Below, piece by piece: positions 1 to 9,018 of a stretch of DNA of 64,000 bases. Source of the DNA: Burkholderiales bacterium (GTDB lineage: Bacteria > Pseudomonadota > Gammaproteobacteria > Burkholderiales > SG8-39); contig JAOSJV010000001.1 of NCBI GenBank assembly GCA_027493935.1, forward strand, positions 1,922,001 through 1,986,000, in the 5' to 3' direction. The translations under genes and the position numbers were made by a program. The notes under the pieces were generated by a model. It did not search any database and was not told the DNA's origin. It saw only the letters and a list, made by a program, of their open reading frames with translations. Numbering within the stretch: position 1 is the stretch's first letter; every line of letters begins with the position of its first letter.

Positions 1-236
1 CGGTGCCGGTGCCGGAGGAGACGGTCGAGGCGATCTGGCGGCAGGAGCGAGAGGCCGGCGGCTTCGCCGTGAACGGCGAGACCACCGAAGCGCACTGGCG
101 CGCCCAGGCAGAGGCCTTCTTCGCGCTCCACCCGAAGCTCGCACCGGTTCCGCCGTCCGCGGTGATCGCGTCGCGCTTCGTCGCCGATGCGCTCGACCGC
201 CTCGGCACCCATCCGGGAGAAGACCTACCGCGCTGA
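1..236 (+). CDS. C-terminal fragment of an unidentified protein (possibly an ABC transporter periplasmic binding protein)
   Basis: An open frame enters from the left edge and ends with TGA at 234-236, leaving about 77 C-terminal residues. The tail is rich in Ala, Glu and Trp and ends in a helix-like stretch (VIASRFVADALDRLG). This resembles the ends of NitT/TauT-type substrate-binding proteins, but no diagnostic motif is visible, so the family is a guess. It is on the opposite strand to the next gene and converges with it at a gap of about 36 bases. The GTG at position 3 is not taken as the start because the frame is open to the edge. Confidence 0.4.
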   Translation, partial: VPVPEETVEAIWRQEREAGGFAVNGETTEAHWRAQAEAFFALHPKLAPVPPSAVIASRFVADALDRLGTHPGEDLPR

Positions 237-272
237 GCGGAGCGGGCTGGGCCCGCCGCCGTTCCGAGCGCC

Positions 273-1031
273 TCAGACGAAGTTCGAGCCGCCGTTCACC
301 TGGAGGATCTCGCCAGTGATGAAGCTTGCGCGGTCCGAGATCAGGAAGATGCCGGCGCTCGCCACCTCTTCCGGGGTGCCGAAGCGTCCCAGCGGGAAGC
401 GCTTCACCATCTCGCTGCGCTGCTCCTCGGTGTAGCCGCCGATCATCGGCGTCTCGGTGATGCCGGGGCTGACCGCGTTGACGCGCACCCCGCAGGGCCC
501 GAACGCCCGCGCGAACGAACGCGTAAGCGCGATGACCGCTCCCTTGGAGGCGACGTACGCCGGACCGCCCTGGCCCCGTCCGCCGGTGACTCCGAAGCTA
601 ACCGAGGTCGAGGTGCAGAGCACGATGGCACCCCGCCGGCGTGCCACCATGTGGCGAGCGGCAGCTTGGGCGATGAGGAAGGTGCCGGTGACGTTGACCG
701 CCATGGTCCGGTTGCATTCGTCGGCGTCCAGCTCGTCCCAACGCGCCGATGAGTGAGCGGCGCCCCAGTGCGTGACTGCATCGAGCGCGCCGAAGCGCTC
801 GATTGCCGCTGCCACCGCGCCCGCGCAGTCCTCGGGCCGCGAGAAATCGCCCGCGAAGCGGACCAGCCGGTCGCCGCTCCTCGCGAACTCGCTCGCCATG
901 CGCTCGGCCTGCAGGTCCATCGCGACGACATTGGCGTTGTCGGCCAGCAGCAGCCGGGCGCAGGCGAGGCCGATGCCGCTGGCGGCCCCGGTCACGAGGA
1001 CCGTTCTCGCCGTCATGTCGCACGCGCTCAT
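273..1031 (-). CDS. SDR-family NAD(P)-dependent oxidoreductase
   Basis: A 252-residue classical short-chain dehydrogenase with a Rossmann fold. The nucleotide-binding motif TGAASGIG is at residues 14-21, the catalytic Asn is N113 (AVNVTG), Ser lies around 141-145, and Tyr159-x3-Lys163 is in YVASK. The C-terminal GGSNFV end is typical of the family. One oddity is that the usual NNAG motif after beta-4 reads HWGA at about 88-91. It is the last gene of the minus-strand operon starting at 6188. Its ATG overlaps the stop of the CoA-ligase gene (ATGA), so translation is probably coupled. It likely oxidises or reduces a hydroxyl/keto intermediate of the same pathway; the substrate is unknown. Confidence 0.85.
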   Translation of the reverse strand: MSACDMTARTVLVTGAASGIGLACARLLLADNANVVAMDLQAERMASEFARSGDRLVRFAGDFSRPEDCAGAVAAAIERFGALDAVTHWGAAHSSARWDELDADECNRTMAVNVTGTFLIAQAAARHMVARRRGAIVLCTSTSVSFGVTGGRGQGGPAYVASKGAVIALTRSFARAFGPCGVRVNAVSPGITETPMIGGYTEEQRSEMVKRFPLGRFGTPEEVASAGIFLISDRASFITGEILQVNGGSNFV

Positions 1032-2716
1032 GCGCGACTTGCCTCCGCGGCGGTCGATCGTCCGCTCCTGAGCGCCGCGCGCCGGATCTTGCCGGTCGCA
1101 GTCTTGGGCAGCGTCTCAGCGAATTCGACGACGCGCGGATACATGTGCGGCGCCCCGTGCCGCTTGAAGAAGGCCTGGAGCTCGCACGCCAGCGCAGGCG
1201 ACGCCGATATGCCTGCGCGCAGCACGACGACCGCCTTGACGACCTGCGTCCGCGCGCCCGCGGGGTCGGGTGCCGGGACGCAGGCCGACTCGAGCACCGC
1301 CGGGTGACGCATGAGCACCGCCTCGACCTCGGCCGGCGCGATGTTGTATCCGGCGGTGACAATCATGTCGTCCTGCCGCCCGACGTAGAAGAGATAGCCG
1401 TCCTCGTCCATCCGCACCGCATCCTGCAGGATCGACCAGCCGTTGCGCACGGCGTTCGCCTGCACCGCGGGCTTGCGCCAGTACCGAATCCCGGTCGGAC
1501 CACGGAAGGTCAGCAGCCCGGTCTCGCCCCGCGGCACCTCTGCGAACGACTCCGGGTCGCGCACCACGACCTCGAAGCCCGGAATCGGCCGCCCGCACGA
1601 GCCCTCCCGCACCGGGTCCTCGTATCGGGTGGAGCAGATGATGTGCAACGACTCGGTGGAGCCCATCGAGTCTCGGACCGCAACCCCGAGGCGGTCCCGG
1701 ACGCGCGCCGCGACTGCCGCCGACAGCGTCTCGCCGGCGCTGCGCAGGTCGCGCAGCGAGGACGTGTCGCTGCGGCACTCGTCGACCGCCAGCGCGAGCA
1801 TGTTGTAGTAGGTCGGCACCGCGCCCAGGATCGTGACCCGGTAGCGCTCGATCGCCTGCAGCATCGCCGGCGGCTTCTTGTCCTCCATCAACACCGCCGG
1901 CACGCCGAAGCGCAGCGGGTAGGAGAGAAAGAACCCGATGCCCATCGAGAACGCGACCGGCGGCTGGCCGGCGATCACGTCGTCGGTTTGCAACGGCAGC
2001 TGATAGGTGCAGAAACCGTCGGCGATCGCGAGCAGGTCGCTGTGGCTGATGCAGCAGCCCTTCGGCTCGCCGGTGCTGCCCGAGGTGTACAACACCAGCG
2101 CGAGGTCGTCGCGCCGCGTCGGCGCCGGGGCGAGCTCCGCGGAATGCGCCGCGAGGAGCGCATCGTACGAGAGGTAATCATCGCCGCTGCGCGCGCCGAG
2201 CGCGACGTAGTGCCGCACGTGCGGGAGATCGCCCCGCGCCTGGTCGACCTCGCCGGCAAACCGCGCATCGACGATGACCGCCCGCGCCTCGGTATCCCGC
2301 GCCCGGTAGGCGATGTCGGCCGCGCGCAGCAGCGTGTAGGTCGGCACGGCGATGGCGCCGATGCGCGCGAGCGCGAGCATGCACACGACCTGCTCGGGGC
2401 GGTCCGGGATGCGCAGCAGCACGCGGTCGCCGGGGCGGACACCGAGCGCGCGCAGGGCGTTGCCCAGGCGATTGACGTCGCGCGCGAGGTCGCGATAGGT
2501 CACGCGGTGCTCGCCGAACAGGTAGACGGCTCGATCGCCCCGGCCGAGCGCGATCGGCCGATCGAGCAACTCCCGCGCGGCGTTGAGCGCCGGAGGGTAC
2601 TGCAGCTCGGGCAGCGCGAAGACGAGGTCGGGCAGATGCTCAGCCGGCGGAAGGCATCCGGCCGGCAGCGACTGGATGCTGTTCCCGAGCGCCGAGTGCG
2701 CTGCTGCGCCGGTCAT
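1028..2716 (-). CDS. AMP-dependent acyl/aryl-CoA ligase, benzoate-CoA-ligase type
   Basis: A 562-residue adenylate-forming ligase that would activate a carboxylic acid to its CoA thioester with ATP. The P-loop YTSGSTGEPKG is at 210-220, the adenylate motifs SMGSTES and GYNIAPAEVE follow, and the C-terminal catalytic lysine motif PKTATGKIRR is present. Overall layout is like benzoate/2-aminobenzoate-CoA ligases. The ATG at 2716 is chosen because it overlaps the stop of the upstream reductive-dehalogenase-like gene (ATGA); the frame stays open further upstream, but that is coding in another frame. Company with a UbiD decarboxylase and two SDRs suggests an aromatic or cyclic acid substrate; this is inference. 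Confidence 0.85.
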   Translation of the reverse strand: MTGAAAHSALGNSIQSLPAGCLPPAEHLPDLVFALPELQYPPALNAARELLDRPIALGRGDRAVYLFGEHRVTYRDLARDVNRLGNALRALGVRPGDRVLLRIPDRPEQVVCMLALARIGAIAVPTYTLLRAADIAYRARDTEARAVIVDARFAGEVDQARGDLPHVRHYVALGARSGDDYLSYDALLAAHSAELAPAPTRRDDLALVLYTSGSTGEPKGCCISHSDLLAIADGFCTYQLPLQTDDVIAGQPPVAFSMGIGFFLSYPLRFGVPAVLMEDKKPPAMLQAIERYRVTILGAVPTYYNMLALAVDECRSDTSSLRDLRSAGETLSAAVAARVRDRLGVAVRDSMGSTESLHIICSTRYEDPVREGSCGRPIPGFEVVVRDPESFAEVPRGETGLLTFRGPTGIRYWRKPAVQANAVRNGWSILQDAVRMDEDGYLFYVGRQDDMIVTAGYNIAPAEVEAVLMRHPAVLESACVPAPDPAGARTQVVKAVVVLRAGISASPALACELQAFFKRHGAPHMYPRVVEFAETLPKTATGKIRRAALRSGRSTAAEASRA

Positions 2717-3927
2717 GCGTTGGGGTGGATCTGCCCGCTCTCGAACTTCTTGGCTGAGGTGGTGCGATCGTACATGAGCCAGCCCTTGCCCGCCTTGAGG
2801 TGGTAGCGCTTGTTCCAGAAGAGGTCGTCGACATTGAGGACCAACTTGCGCAGCAGCCGCCCGCGCCGGAGCGCCCACGTCGCGAAGCGCATCCATGCGC
2901 CCGGGGGCCGGTTGAGCGGGCAGACCGTGATGCAGCGGGCGCAGTCGTTCCACTTCTCGCGATTGGCGTTCCAGTACGTGATGCACTTGTCGTTGTCGGC
3001 CACCCAGTGCAGGTAGCCGCGCTCGACCTGCTTCGGCCCGCGCGGCAGACACTGCGACGGGCACAGCGCGGCGCACTTGTCGCACATCTCGCACAGCTGC
3101 TGTACGCCGAGGTCCGCCCGGCGGTCGACCGCGAGCGGCAGGTCGGTGGTCACGGTCGCGAGCCGCTGGCGCGGACCGAACTCCCGGGTGATCAGGCAGT
3201 TGTTGCGGGCAAGCTCGCCCAGTCCGGCCTCCACTGCGATCGGCACCTGCAGCACGCGCTCCGAGACATGGAAGTGCGCGGTTGCGGGGTAGCCGAGCTC
3301 GCGGATGTAGCAAGCGAGCGAGGTCGCGGTCTTCGCCGATTCGAGGTAGCCGAAGCCGACCTCGGCGCCGTCGATGAAGCTCGGCGAGTAGCGCATCCGC
3401 TCGTGGTTCATCTGATGCGCGAGCGAGATCGCGTAGCGGTGGTCGAGCGCGATCGGCTCGCCCCAGCGGTTCTTGCGCGCGTCGATCCGCAGCCCGCGGT
3501 GCGAGTACACGTGATGACGCTTGAGCTCGCAGACGCCCACCAGGTCGGCGCCAAAGAACTTCGCGACCTCCTTGATGTGGGCCGCCATCTTGGCAGGATC
3601 GTTGACGGGTATTCGCTTCGGATTCAGCGGACCCTCCGCCACCGCCAGCAGCGATCGCAGCGGCGAGTTGAAGGGGCGGTTCTCGGGATAGAACACGCGC
3701 CGGAACGGGTCGACCGACTCGGAGGTCCAGCGCTGCTGAATCTTCTCGCCCAGCGCGCCGATCGCCGCTTTGGTGTGCTGCTGCTCGCGCTGGTCGAACT
3801 GCGGAATCTCGCCGACGACCGGGGTGGTGACCGAGGGCGCAGCTGCCTTCGCTGGCGCCCGATCCGGCCGGATTCCGTCCGGCAGCTCGCCGGTGAGTGT
3901 AGGAAAGAGCGATCGGATCTGTGCCAT
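2713..3927 (-). CDS. Reductive-dehalogenase-like corrinoid/iron-sulfur protein
   Basis: A 404-residue protein with the catalytic-domain layout of RdhA/QueG-type cobalamin enzymes: a central part with GLGELARNNCLITREFG and TTDLPL near 235-265, then two ferredoxin-type Fe-S motifs. The first is C279-x2-C282-x2-C285-x3-C289-P. The second is C315-x13-C329-x2-C332-x3-C336-P, the short spacing of reductive dehalogenases rather than the longer one of QueG. It has no twin-arginine signal, and no flavin/2Fe-2S reductase domain is fused to it, unlike the self-sufficient BhbA/NpRdhA type. It would therefore be cytoplasmic and need an external electron donor. No rdhB-like anchor is nearby. Spacing to the upstream SDR gene is 25 bases. 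Dehalogenation itself is inference. Confidence 0.75.
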   Translation of the reverse strand: MAQIRSLFPTLTGELPDGIRPDRAPAKAAAPSVTTPVVGEIPQFDQREQQHTKAAIGALGEKIQQRWTSESVDPFRRVFYPENRPFNSPLRSLLAVAEGPLNPKRIPVNDPAKMAAHIKEVAKFFGADLVGVCELKRHHVYSHRGLRIDARKNRWGEPIALDHRYAISLAHQMNHERMRYSPSFIDGAEVGFGYLESAKTATSLACYIRELGYPATAHFHVSERVLQVPIAVEAGLGELARNNCLITREFGPRQRLATVTTDLPLAVDRRADLGVQQLCEMCDKCAALCPSQCLPRGPKQVERGYLHWVADNDKCITYWNANREKWNDCARCITVCPLNRPPGAWMRFATWALRRGRLLRKLVLNVDDLFWNKRYHLKAGKGWLMYDRTTSAKKFESGQIHPNA

Positions 3928-3952
3928 GGGGACACCTCCGCCGTGGAAGCAG

Positions 3953-4716
3953 TCAATGCATGACCGAGCCGCCGTCCACCACGATCAGCTGCCCGGTGAC
4001 GAAATCGCTCTCGGCGCTCGCGAGATAGAGAAGCGTGCCGACGACGTCGTCGGGCGCGGCTTCGCGCTTGAGCGCTCGGGTGGCGACGTTGGCCGCGACG
4101 ATCGGCGCGGTCCAGCTCTCGCTCTCGCGCACTCCCTCGCTCATCACCAGACCCGGCGCGAGGGTGTTCACGCGGATGCCGTCCTCGCCGAGCTCGCGCG
4201 CGAGGCAGCGTGTCATCGCGACCACCGCCCCCTTGGAGGTCACATAGTGCAGGAAGAGCGGCGTGCCCTTGAACACCGTGCCCGAGGAGATGTTGATGAT
4301 CTTGCCATAGCGGCGGCGCCGCATCACCGGCACCACCGCCTTCACGCACTCGAAGGGGCCGCGCACGTTGACCGCCATCACCCGGTCCCACTCGGCGCTC
4401 TCGATCTCGAGCAGCGGCTGAGCGCCAGCTTGGCGAACAGCGCCGCGTTGTTGACCAGGATGTCGACGCCGTCGAACGCGCGCACCGTCGCATCCACCAT
4501 CGCCCGCACCGATGCCGGATCGGTCACGTCGCAGGCCGCGGCGATCGCCTGGCCGCCGGCGCCGCGGATCGCGGCCGCGACCGGCTCGGCGTCGAGCACG
4601 TCGGCAACGCATACGCGCGCACCCTCGGCGGCGAGTGCCTCCGCATACGTTGCGCCGAGACCCTGCGCCGCACCGGTGACGATCGCTACACGAGCCGCCA
4701 ATCGCCCTGTCGCCAT
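3953..4716 (-). CDS. SDR-family oxidoreductase, interrupted by one frameshift
   Basis: Two overlapping frames together give a normal SDR of about 254 residues. The first (from ATG 4716) has TGAAQGLG and VNNAALF. The second continues with the LLEIESAEWDRV helix, N in MAVNVRG, Ser in NISSGT, YVTSK and the VVDGGSVMH end. The frame changes at about 4420-4426, where one base seems to be missing from GCG/GCT. All catalytic residues survive on the two halves, so a sequencing error is likelier than a pseudogene. It lies 17 bases after the UbiD gene and before the reductive-dehalogenase-like gene in one operon. The substrate is unknown. Confidence 0.75.
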
Positions 4717-4733
4717 GCTGACTGCCTCCCGGG

Positions 4734-6188
4734 TTAACTCAACCAGGCAAGCGAGGCGGGCACCGTATCGCCCAGCTCGCTCTCGCGCAGGCGCGCGACC
4801 TCCGCAAACTCGACGCGCCGGAAGCGCTCCTGCTCGCCCGCAGCCACCGTGGCATCGATGCCGAGCTTGGCGCGCACCCCCGCGTTGCCGATGCGCACGT
4901 ACTCGTGGCCGCGCGCCTGCGGCACGATCACCAGGTCGCGCGATGCCTCGAAGCGAGTCGCCAGCGCGTACTCGACGTCGACCGGGTCGCGGATGTCGAT
5001 GTCGTCGTCGACCACGATGACGAGGTCGAGATCCTTCAGCGCGCCGAACGCGGCCATGATCGCATTGCGCTGGAAACCCTCGTGCTGCGGCGAGCGCTTA
5101 CGCACGCTCACGATCGCGTGGAAGCGGTGCAGGCCCCCGGCGGTCATCTCGGCGTCGACCACGACCGGCACCGCCGACTGCAGCACGCGCAGCAGGCTTG
5201 CTTCGAGCACGTACTTGCGCAGCATCACCGTCTCGCGGCCATAGCCGTTGATCGCGTGATACACCGGCCGATCGCGATGGGCGAGGAGGCTCACTTCGAA
5301 CACCGGCGCATCGCCTTCCGGCGACTCGAAGCCGATGAACTCGCCGAACGGTCCTTCGCGGACGCTCTGGTCGGGGCACAGCTCGCCCTCGAGCACGATC
5401 TCCGACTCGGCCGGCACCAATAGATCCTGCGTCTGCGCCTTCACGACCGGGATGGGCTGCCCGCACATGCCGCCCGCCACCGCGAGCTCGTCGACCGCCT
5501 CGGGCAACTGCGATCCCATCGTGGCGGCGGCGAACTGCAGCGCCAAGTCGGCGCCGATACACACCGCGACCGGCAGGCGCATGCCGCGCTTCGCCGCTCG
5601 CTCGAAGGCGAGGCGCAGGTGCCGGCCGAAATCCAGCTTGATCGCCGTGCGGCGGGGGCCGACGAGCTGCAGGCGGTGATAGGAGGCGTTGTATACGCCG
5701 GTCTCCGGGTCGCGCACCACCACCACGCCGGCGGTGATGAACCGCCCGCTGTCGTTGGGTGCGTGGCGCAGCACCGGGAGCTCGCGCCCGAGGTCGAAGC
5801 CGTCGGCGAACGTCCGCGCGTAGGCAGGTGCGCTGTCTACGACCTTGGGCGGGAGCGGATTCGCCATCGCGCGCGCCACGAGCTCGCGTATGCCGCGGAA
5901 ATCGACGCCGAAAGCAGCCTCGCAATTGGCCTGGCAGCAGAGAAGGTTGCCGATGACGGGCAGCGCATGAGCGTCGATCGAGTCGAACAGCAGTGCCGGG
6001 CCGCCGTCGGCGAGCTTCATCAGTCCAGCGATCTCGAGCTCGGTGCTGACCCGGCGTCCGACCGTCTTCAGCCTGCCCGCCGCCCACAGCCTGCGCAGCG
6101 CGGTGCGAAACCGGGTGTCGAGCACCTCGGGCAGCAGGGAGTGGGGCGTCTGCAGCATGGCAAGCGGCGGCCGCGGCCGATTCGGCAT
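4734..6188 (-). CDS. UbiD-family decarboxylase
   Basis: A 484-residue member of the prenylated-FMN-dependent UbiD (de)carboxylase family. Catalytic residues known from Fdc1 can be placed: Arg in NASYHRLQL (about R172) and the Glu pair in EGPFGE (about E278 and E283). The prFMN-binding-type segment PAESEIVLEGEL lies just before it. An internal ATG eleven codons in (before LQTPHS) is an alternative start. It is the first gene of the operon that continues into an SDR, the reductive-dehalogenase-like gene, CoA ligase and a second SDR. It probably decarboxylates, or in reverse carboxylates, an aromatic or unsaturated acid. The cofactor enzyme UbiX is not encoded nearby. Confidence 0.85.
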   Translation of the reverse strand: MPNRPRPPLAMLQTPHSLLPEVLDTRFRTALRRLWAAGRLKTVGRRVSTELEIAGLMKLADGGPALLFDSIDAHALPVIGNLLCCQANCEAAFGVDFRGIRELVARAMANPLPPKVVDSAPAYARTFADGFDLGRELPVLRHAPNDSGRFITAGVVVVRDPETGVYNASYHRLQLVGPRRTAIKLDFGRHLRLAFERAAKRGMRLPVAVCIGADLALQFAAATMGSQLPEAVDELAVAGGMCGQPIPVVKAQTQDLLVPAESEIVLEGELCPDQSVREGPFGEFIGFESPEGDAPVFEVSLLAHRDRPVYHAINGYGRETVMLRKYVLEASLLRVLQSAVPVVVDAEMTAGGLHRFHAIVSVRKRSPQHEGFQRNAIMAAFGALKDLDLVIVVDDDIDIRDPVDVEYALATRFEASRDLVIVPQARGHEYVRIGNAGVRAKLGIDATVAAGEQERFRRVEFAEVARLRESELGDTVPASLAWLS

Positions 6189-6244
6189 CCGTCACCCGGG
6201 TGCGGTTGACCGGGCGGGACGTATCGTGAAACGCGCGTAAAATT

Positions 6245-6280
6245 TCACACAAGGCTAGCGGAACGTGTGAGCGTTGTCAA
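6245..6280 (-). promoter_or_regulatory. Predicted sigma70 promoter with overlapping inverted repeat for the minus-strand UbiD operon
   Basis: Read on the minus strand, a perfect -35 box TTGACA (6275-6280) is followed after 17 bases by TAGCCT (6252-6257), a weak -10. The perfect inverted repeat TCACAC-N14-GTGTGA (6245-6250 / 6265-6270) spans the space between the boxes, where a repressor would act. It sits in the 161-base gap between the UbiD operon and the divergent hydrolase gene. Which protein binds is unknown. Confidence 0.4.
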
Positions 6281-6349
6281 CCGCGCGCCTGCCAGACGCG
6301 GCGAAGGCCCTTACGATAGACTTCGCCCGGCAGAATCGCCGTACCGTCC

Positions 6350-7204
6350 ATGTCGTCCGAATCGACGCCGAAAGACACCTGCTTCGTCACGATTGACGGA
6401 CGCAGGATCGAGTACTCGCGCATCGAGGGCGACGAGCGTGCCGCGCCGGTGCTGGTCATGCTGCACGAAGGCCTCGGCTCGGTGTCGATGTGGGGGGAAT
6501 TCCCGGCACGGGTCGCCCGCGCCACCGGCTGCCCGGTCGTCGCGTACTCGCGGTTCGGCTACGGCCGCTCTGCGCCTCGCGCGGCACCCTTTGCCGTCGA
6601 GTACATGCACGCCGAAGCCACCGAGGTGCTGCCCGAGCTCCTTCGCCGGCTCGGGATCTCGCAGCCGGTGCTCTACGGCCACAGCAACGGCGCCTCGATC
6701 GCGATCATCCACGCCGCGGTGACCGGTGGAGTCGGCGGGCTGGTGCTTGCCGCGCCGCATGTCTTCGTCGAGGAGAAGACCACGCACGCCATCGCCGCCG
6801 CGAAGGCCGCATTCGAGACCACCGACCTGCCGCGCAAGCTGGCGCGCTATCACGCCGATGCCGAGCACGCGTTTCGCGGCTGGAACGATATTTGGCTGCA
6901 CCCGGATTTCCGCGCCTGGAACATCGAGCAATTTCTGCCGCGCATCAGCTGCCCCGTGCTTGCCATCCAGGGGCGCGACGATGAGTACGGCACGACCGCG
7001 CACCTGGAGGCGATCGAACGCAAGGTGCGCGGCCCGGTGGACCTCCTGCTGCTCGAGGACTGTGGACACGCACCGCACCGCGATCGGCCGGACGCGGTGC
7101 TCGATGCGCTGACGCGGTTCGTCGGCCGCCTGGGCGCACCGGGCGCCGACACGCCACGCCTCGGCGCGAGCGGGGACGCCGCGCGGCGGTCCGATGACCG
7201 GTAG
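6350..7204 (+). CDS. Alpha/beta-hydrolase fold protein
   Basis: A 284-residue serine hydrolase of the alpha/beta fold. The nucleophile elbow is GHSNG (Ser about 131), the acid is probably Asp in QGRDDEYG, and the His is in CGHAPHRD near residue 245. The oxyanion-hole segment LHEGLGS near 42-48 replaces the more common HG motif with HEG. The last 25 residues are a low-complexity tail. It is divergent from the UbiD operon and followed by a SnoaL-like gene, so it may act as an ester, lactone or C-C hydrolase in the same pathway; the substrate is unknown. Confidence 0.75.
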   Translation: MSSESTPKDTCFVTIDGRRIEYSRIEGDERAAPVLVMLHEGLGSVSMWGEFPARVARATGCPVVAYSRFGYGRSAPRAAPFAVEYMHAEATEVLPELLRRLGISQPVLYGHSNGASIAIIHAAVTGGVGGLVLAAPHVFVEEKTTHAIAAAKAAFETTDLPRKLARYHADAEHAFRGWNDIWLHPDFRAWNIEQFLPRISCPVLAIQGRDDEYGTTAHLEAIERKVRGPVDLLLLEDCGHAPHRDRPDAVLDALTRFVGRLGAPGADTPRLGASGDAARRSDDR

Positions 7205-7223
7205 CCTGGACGAGGAGCGCGTG

Positions 7224-7631
7224 ATGACCGGATCCGCTTTCGAGCGTGAGATGATCGAGCGGCTCGTGCTCGATTTCACCGATGCGTTCAACCGCAATGA
7301 CCTCGAATGCGTAATGTCCTATTTCACCGAGAACGCGGTTTACCAGGAGTTCAACGGCACGGTGAACCGCGGTCGCGCGGCCATCCGCGGGGCGTTCGAA
7401 CCGCAGTTTCGCGGGCAGTTCGGCGTGATGAAGTTTCACACCGAGGATCTGTTCGTGGACGCGCCGGCTGGCAAGGCACTGATTCGCTGGCTGTGCACGT
7501 TGCACACCAAGCGCGGACCCGCCGGATGGCGCGGTCTCGATATCCTGCATTTCGAGAACGGCCGGATCAGCGAGAAGCACACGTACGCCAAGGCCGTGGT
7601 GCCGCGGCTCGATCCGGTGGGCGAGGAATAG
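7224..7631 (+). CDS. SnoaL-like / NTF2-fold polyketide-cyclase-type protein
   Basis: A 135-residue alpha+beta-barrel protein of the NTF2/SnoaL group: an N-terminal helix (REMIERLVLDFTDAFNRND), then YFTENAVYQEF and a pattern of strands ending in ENGRISEKHTYAK. Proteins of this fold act as isomerases, dehydratases or cyclases, or only bind ligands; nothing here fixes the reaction. ATG 7224 is preferred because GAGGAG lies seven bases upstream at 7212-7217. An in-frame start at 7194 would overlap the end of the hydrolase gene. It is likely co-transcribed with that gene. Confidence 0.7.
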   Translation: MTGSAFEREMIERLVLDFTDAFNRNDLECVMSYFTENAVYQEFNGTVNRGRAAIRGAFEPQFRGQFGVMKFHTEDLFVDAPAGKALIRWLCTLHTKRGPAGWRGLDILHFENGRISEKHTYAKAVVPRLDPVGEE

Positions 7632-7654
7632 GCTCGCTCGGCGCCGCCGCGAGT

Positions 7655-9018
7655 TCACTCCGGCGCGAGGAAATCGCGCAGATGCACCGTGGCCCAGTTC
7701 CGGGGTCGAGCGCGCTCGAACGTGCTGCGCTCTTCTGGGTCGCTCACTTCCGGGATCGTCGAATCGACGAACCACTTCGCTCCAGCGACGGCAGGCCAGC
7801 CGCGGTCATCAGCGTAGACCAGGCATTCGGTCGGCACCGACGCACCGCTGATGACCGCGACGTCCGACTGCGCGTGCGTGCGGCTCGCGATCGACCAGAA
7901 CAGTTCCCGCGGGTCGGACGGGTCGACGTCCGCATCGACCGCCACCGCCCAGCGCGCGATCGTCGATGGACCGGAGAGTGCGGCGAGGAGGGCGGTCTTG
8001 GCCTGCCCTTCCACGCGGGGCAGGATGCGCACCGCGACGAGCTGGTTGGCGGCTTCGACCGGGCAGCGCACGTCCAGCACGTTCAGGCCGCCCTCGACGT
8101 CGCGCAGGTGCGCCGCCGTGAGCGTCTCGATGGCGAGCGAGGCGATGCCGCCCCAGTCGGCCGGATGGGCACCGACGTGCGCCGCGAACAGGATCGGATC
8201 GGGCGCTGCGAGAATGCGCGACACCGCGAAGGGGTCGCCGGCACCCGGCATGCCGCGCGCCCCGCGAGGCCGGGTATGCCGTCGAGTACCGTGACCCCGG
8301 CGGGATCGATCGTTCCCCGAAGCACGGCTTGCGCATCGGCCGGCAGGTGCATGCCGCTCGTCTCGGCGAGCGCGATTGGTCGACCGGCGAGACCACCGGC
8401 GAGCGCGAACGTAGCGCGACGGCCGTAGGTTCCGATGCCAGCGGCGAGATAGAGCGCGGGATCGCAGCCCAGCACCAGCGCGGCATCGAGACGGGCTCGA
8501 ACCGACGCGCCGCGGTCGGTCAGGGCCGCGTGCAGGCGCGGCGTATCGAGTGTGATGACCGCCCGGCCATCGGATGCCAGTACGACGCGGGCAAGGAAGA
8601 GTTCGGGCTCGTCGCCAGGGGCTCCGCGCAAGACGAGCACGGCGGCGCCCGCGCGCGCGTCGGGTGCGCTCGCGGCGGGTACCGGCAGCGGCAGCCGGTC
8701 GGTCTCCTCGAGGCGCGCGGCCGTCTCTGCCTGCGGCGGAATCTCGGCTCCTAGCCGCCGGCACAGTTGCGCGAGCAGATCCCCCTCTGCGACACCGACC
8801 GCACGGCTCCAATCGGCGCGGCAGGTGAGGAGCTGGCCGGCGACGCGCCACCCGGGGAAGCCCTCCACTCGCGAGAACACCGATCCGCGACCACGGGTGC
8901 GGCGCGCAAGCCACGCCGCCGCGGCGAGGTTGCGCTCGGTCGAGACCTGGGTGTCGATCACGTAGAGGGCGCGATCGGCTATCGAGCGAGTGATCCAATC
9001 TGCAAACGGGCCGCTCAT
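7655..9018 (-). CDS. Degenerate UbiD-family protein, one frameshift
   Basis: About 454 residues when two frames are joined at the C4 run at 8260-8263 (one base probably missing). The N half (from ATG 9018, MSGPFADW) and the C half (from GAGDPFAVSRIL) follow the neighbouring UbiD protein along its length. The active-site region is lost: where the active paralogue has VLEGE and EGPFGE, this one has VLRGT and DGIPGL, so the catalytic Glu residues are gone. Its ATG overlaps the stop of the active UbiD gene (ATGA), which suggests a co-translated, possibly structural, partner subunit. Alternatively it is a decaying duplicate. Function unknown. Confidence 0.65.
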
